DNA of 15,151 bases from DSNY01 sp016861185. GTDB taxonomy: Bacteria > Pseudomonadota > Gammaproteobacteria > Burkholderiales > Burkholderiaceae_F. Below, one piece after another: positions 13,820-15,151 of the stretch; positions within the stretch are counted from its first letter, which is position 1; each line of letters starts with the position of its first letter. Made by a program: the position numbers and the translations under genes. The notes beneath the pieces are model-generated. The model did no database searches and was not told the DNA's origin. It saw only the letters and a list, made by a program, of their open reading frames with translations. The stretch spans positions 1-15,151 of the forward strand of contig SZOR01000101.1 in NCBI GenBank assembly GCA_030263275.1, given 5' to 3'.

Positions 13820-13825
13820 ATTCTA
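13820..13825 (-). promoter_or_regulatory. Candidate -10 element for the dctQM operon
   Basis: Read on -, TAGAAT in the context CCGATAGAATCGCG lies about 53 bp before the dctQ ATG within the 108-bp gap after argH. The -35 region (about 13843-13848) is poor. It is similar in style to the TACAAT found before dctP. Confidence 0.4.
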
Positions 13826-13871
13826 TCGGCGTTTGCCGGCGCAACCGGCCGCGCGCGGCGCGACCGCGGAG

Positions 13872-13887
13872 GCGCTCAGCTGAGCGC
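13872..13887. repeat. Perfect 16-bp palindrome at the argH stop codon
   Basis: GCGCTCAGCTGAGCGC is fully self-complementary and spans the argH TGA (13876-13878). Without an unpaired centre or a T run it is a weak terminator candidate. It may be a chance product of GC-rich coding sequence. Confidence 0.4.
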
Positions 13888-15151
13888 GAGGCGCTTGCGC
13901 CAACGGGCGACCTGCGCGCGCACCTGTGCCGGACTGGTGCCGCCGACGTGGCCGCGCGCGGCCACCGACGCCTCGACGCGCAGCGCGGCGAGCGCGTCCG
14001 CTCCGAGCTGCGGGCCGCCCGCGGGCAGCAGTGCCTGCAGGTCCGCCAGCGGCAGCGCGGCCAGTTCGCAGCCGCGTTCCGACGCGAGCCGAACGGCACG
14101 CCCGACGGCTTCGTGCGCGTCGCGAAACGGCAGGCCCTGGCGCACCAGCAGATCCGCCAGGTCGGTTGCGGTCGAATGGCCTTCCTCGGCGGCGCCGCGC
14201 ATCGCCTGCGCGTCGACCTCGATGCCCGGCACCATTTCGGCGAACGCGCGCAGCGTGTCGAGCACCGTGTCGACCGCGTCGAACACCGGCTCCTTGTCCT
14301 CCTGGTTGTCCTTGTTGTAAGCGAGCGGCTGCCCCTTCATCAGCGTCAGCAGCGCCGTGAGGTCGCCGTACACGCGGCCGGTCTTGCCGCGCGCCAACTC
14401 CGGTACGTCGGGGTTCTTCTTCTGCGGCATGATCGACGAACCGGTCGTGAAGCGGTCGGGCAGCCGCACGAAGCCGTAGCGCGGGCTCATCCACAGCACG
14501 AGCTCCTCGGCCAAACGCGACACGTGCATCATCACGAGCGCGGCCGCGGCGCAGAACTCGATGGCGAAGTCGCGGTCGCTCACTGCATCGAGCGAGTTCT
14601 CGCAGACGCCCTCGAAACCCAGCCGCTGCGCCACGAACTCGCGGTCGATCGGAAACGTGGTGCCCGCGAGTGCCGCGGCTCCCAGCGGAAGCCGATTCAC
14701 GCGCTTGCGCGCATCCAGCAGGCGCTCGCGGTCGCGCTCGAACATCTCGACGTACGCGAGCAGGTGATGGCCGAAGACCACCGGCTGCGCGACCTGCAGG
14801 TGCGTGAACCCGGGCATCACCGTGTCCGCGTGGCGCGCGGCCTGCTCGACCAGCGCCGCCTGCAGTTGCGACAGCACGGCGACGATGCGGTCGATCTCGC
14901 CGCGCAGGTACAGTCGCAGATCGGTGGCGACCTGGTCGTTGCGCGAGCGCCCCGTGTGCAGCCGCTTACCGGCGTCGCCGACCAGCTCGGTCAGGCGCTT
15001 TTCGATGTTCAGGTGCACGTCCTCCAGGTCCAGCTTCCAGTCGAAGCGGCCCGCCTCGATCTCCTGCGTGATCTGGTCCATGCCCCTGCGGATGGCCGCG
15101 TGGTCCTGCGCGCTGATGATGCCCTGCGCCGCGAGCATTTCGGCGTGCGCC
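13876..15151 (-). CDS. argH: Argininosuccinate lyase ArgH, N-terminus beyond the window edge
   Basis: This is the last enzyme of arginine biosynthesis, splitting argininosuccinate into arginine and fumarate in the cytoplasm as a homotetramer. About 424 of the expected 460 or so residues are visible. The frame runs open off the right edge with AHAEMLAAQGIIS, so the first 35-45 codons, including the usual WGGRF start, are outside. Present are EDVHLNIEKRL, HTGRSRNDQVATDLRLYLR, the substrate loop MPGFTHLQVAQPVVFGHHLL, and the fumarase/lyase-superfamily signature GSSIMPQKKNPD with the catalytic-loop serine. YNKDNQEDKEPVFDAVDTV and EGHSTATDLADLLVRQGLPF follow. It looks intact and functional. It lies 108 bp upstream of dctQ on the same strand. 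Any link between the two functions is only positional. Confidence 0.97.
   Translation of the reverse strand, partial: AHAEMLAAQGIISAQDHAAIRRGMDQITQEIEAGRFDWKLDLEDVHLNIEKRLTELVGDAGKRLHTGRSRNDQVATDLRLYLRGEIDRIVAVLSQLQAALVEQAARHADTVMPGFTHLQVAQPVVFGHHLLAYVEMFERDRERLLDARKRVNRLPLGAAALAGTTFPIDREFVAQRLGFEGVCENSLDAVSDRDFAIEFCAAAALVMMHVSRLAEELVLWMSPRYGFVRLPDRFTTGSSIMPQKKNPDVPELARGKTGRVYGDLTALLTLMKGQPLAYNKDNQEDKEPVFDAVDTVLDTLRAFAEMVPGIEVDAQAMRGAAEEGHSTATDLADLLVRQGLPFRDAHEAVGRAVRLASERGCELAALPLADLQALLPAGGPQLGADALAALRVEASVAARGHVGGTSPAQVRAQVARWRKRLALS

Overview
The window is about 15.2 kb of very GC-rich DNA (roughly 70% G+C in the genes). Gene content and order suggest a betaproteobacterium, probably of the Burkholderiales/Rhodocyclales group. 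The evidence is a darP-mog pair divergent from pmbA, a TakP-like TRAP transporter, a near-canonical Mog protein and strong G/C third-position bias. The assignment is inference; there is no rRNA or other phylogenetic marker here.

Layout. (1) Positions 1-313 encode part of a heavy-metal P-type ATPase that ends abruptly inside its actuator domain. At about 271-292 the sequence passes, in another frame, into the middle of a PAS domain of a diguanylate cyclase that ends at 1152. Neither gene is complete, so this is either an illegitimate recombination junction or an assembly misjoin. (2) 1316-4411 encodes a 1031-residue membrane-anchored multi-PAS diguanylate cyclase. Its last PAS-GGDEF module is a close paralogue of the preceding protein. 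(3) 4654-5774 holds a short + strand operon of a pirin-family (YhhW-like) cupin and a small DoxX membrane protein. (4) 5776-8626 is a - strand block reading darP, mog, a carboxylesterase and a GNAT acetyltransferase, with a factor-independent terminator at 5776-5803. Two repeat features lie in its intergenic gaps. (5) 8671-10020 is pmbA (tldE), divergent from darP. (6) 10171-13767 holds a complete TRAP transporter in an unusual layout. The binding protein gene dctP is on + and converges on dctM and dctQ on -, with a 16-bp hairpin between them. (7) 13876 to the right edge is argH on -, lacking its N-terminal codons.

Function. The two GGDEF proteins should make c-di-GMP; both keep the GGDEF signature and an RxxD inhibitory site. 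DarP acts in 50S ribosome maturation, Mog in molybdenum cofactor synthesis, PmbA/TldE in peptide processing, the TRAP system in Na+-driven organic acid uptake, and ArgH in the last step of arginine synthesis. Most of the window is ordinary chromosomal housekeeping and transport sequence. I see no CRISPR, tRNA, rRNA, phage or transposase gene, and no convincing new defence or biosynthetic system. The observations most worth checking are the gene junction near 280, the heptamer inverted-repeat element at 7368-7507, the dispersed repeat inserted in frame at 2282-2305, and the split TRAP locus.

No gene-free stretch exceeds 300 bp. The longest is 4412-4653 (242 bp), followed by 6499-6706 (208 bp), 1153-1315 (163 bp) and 10021-10170 (150 bp).
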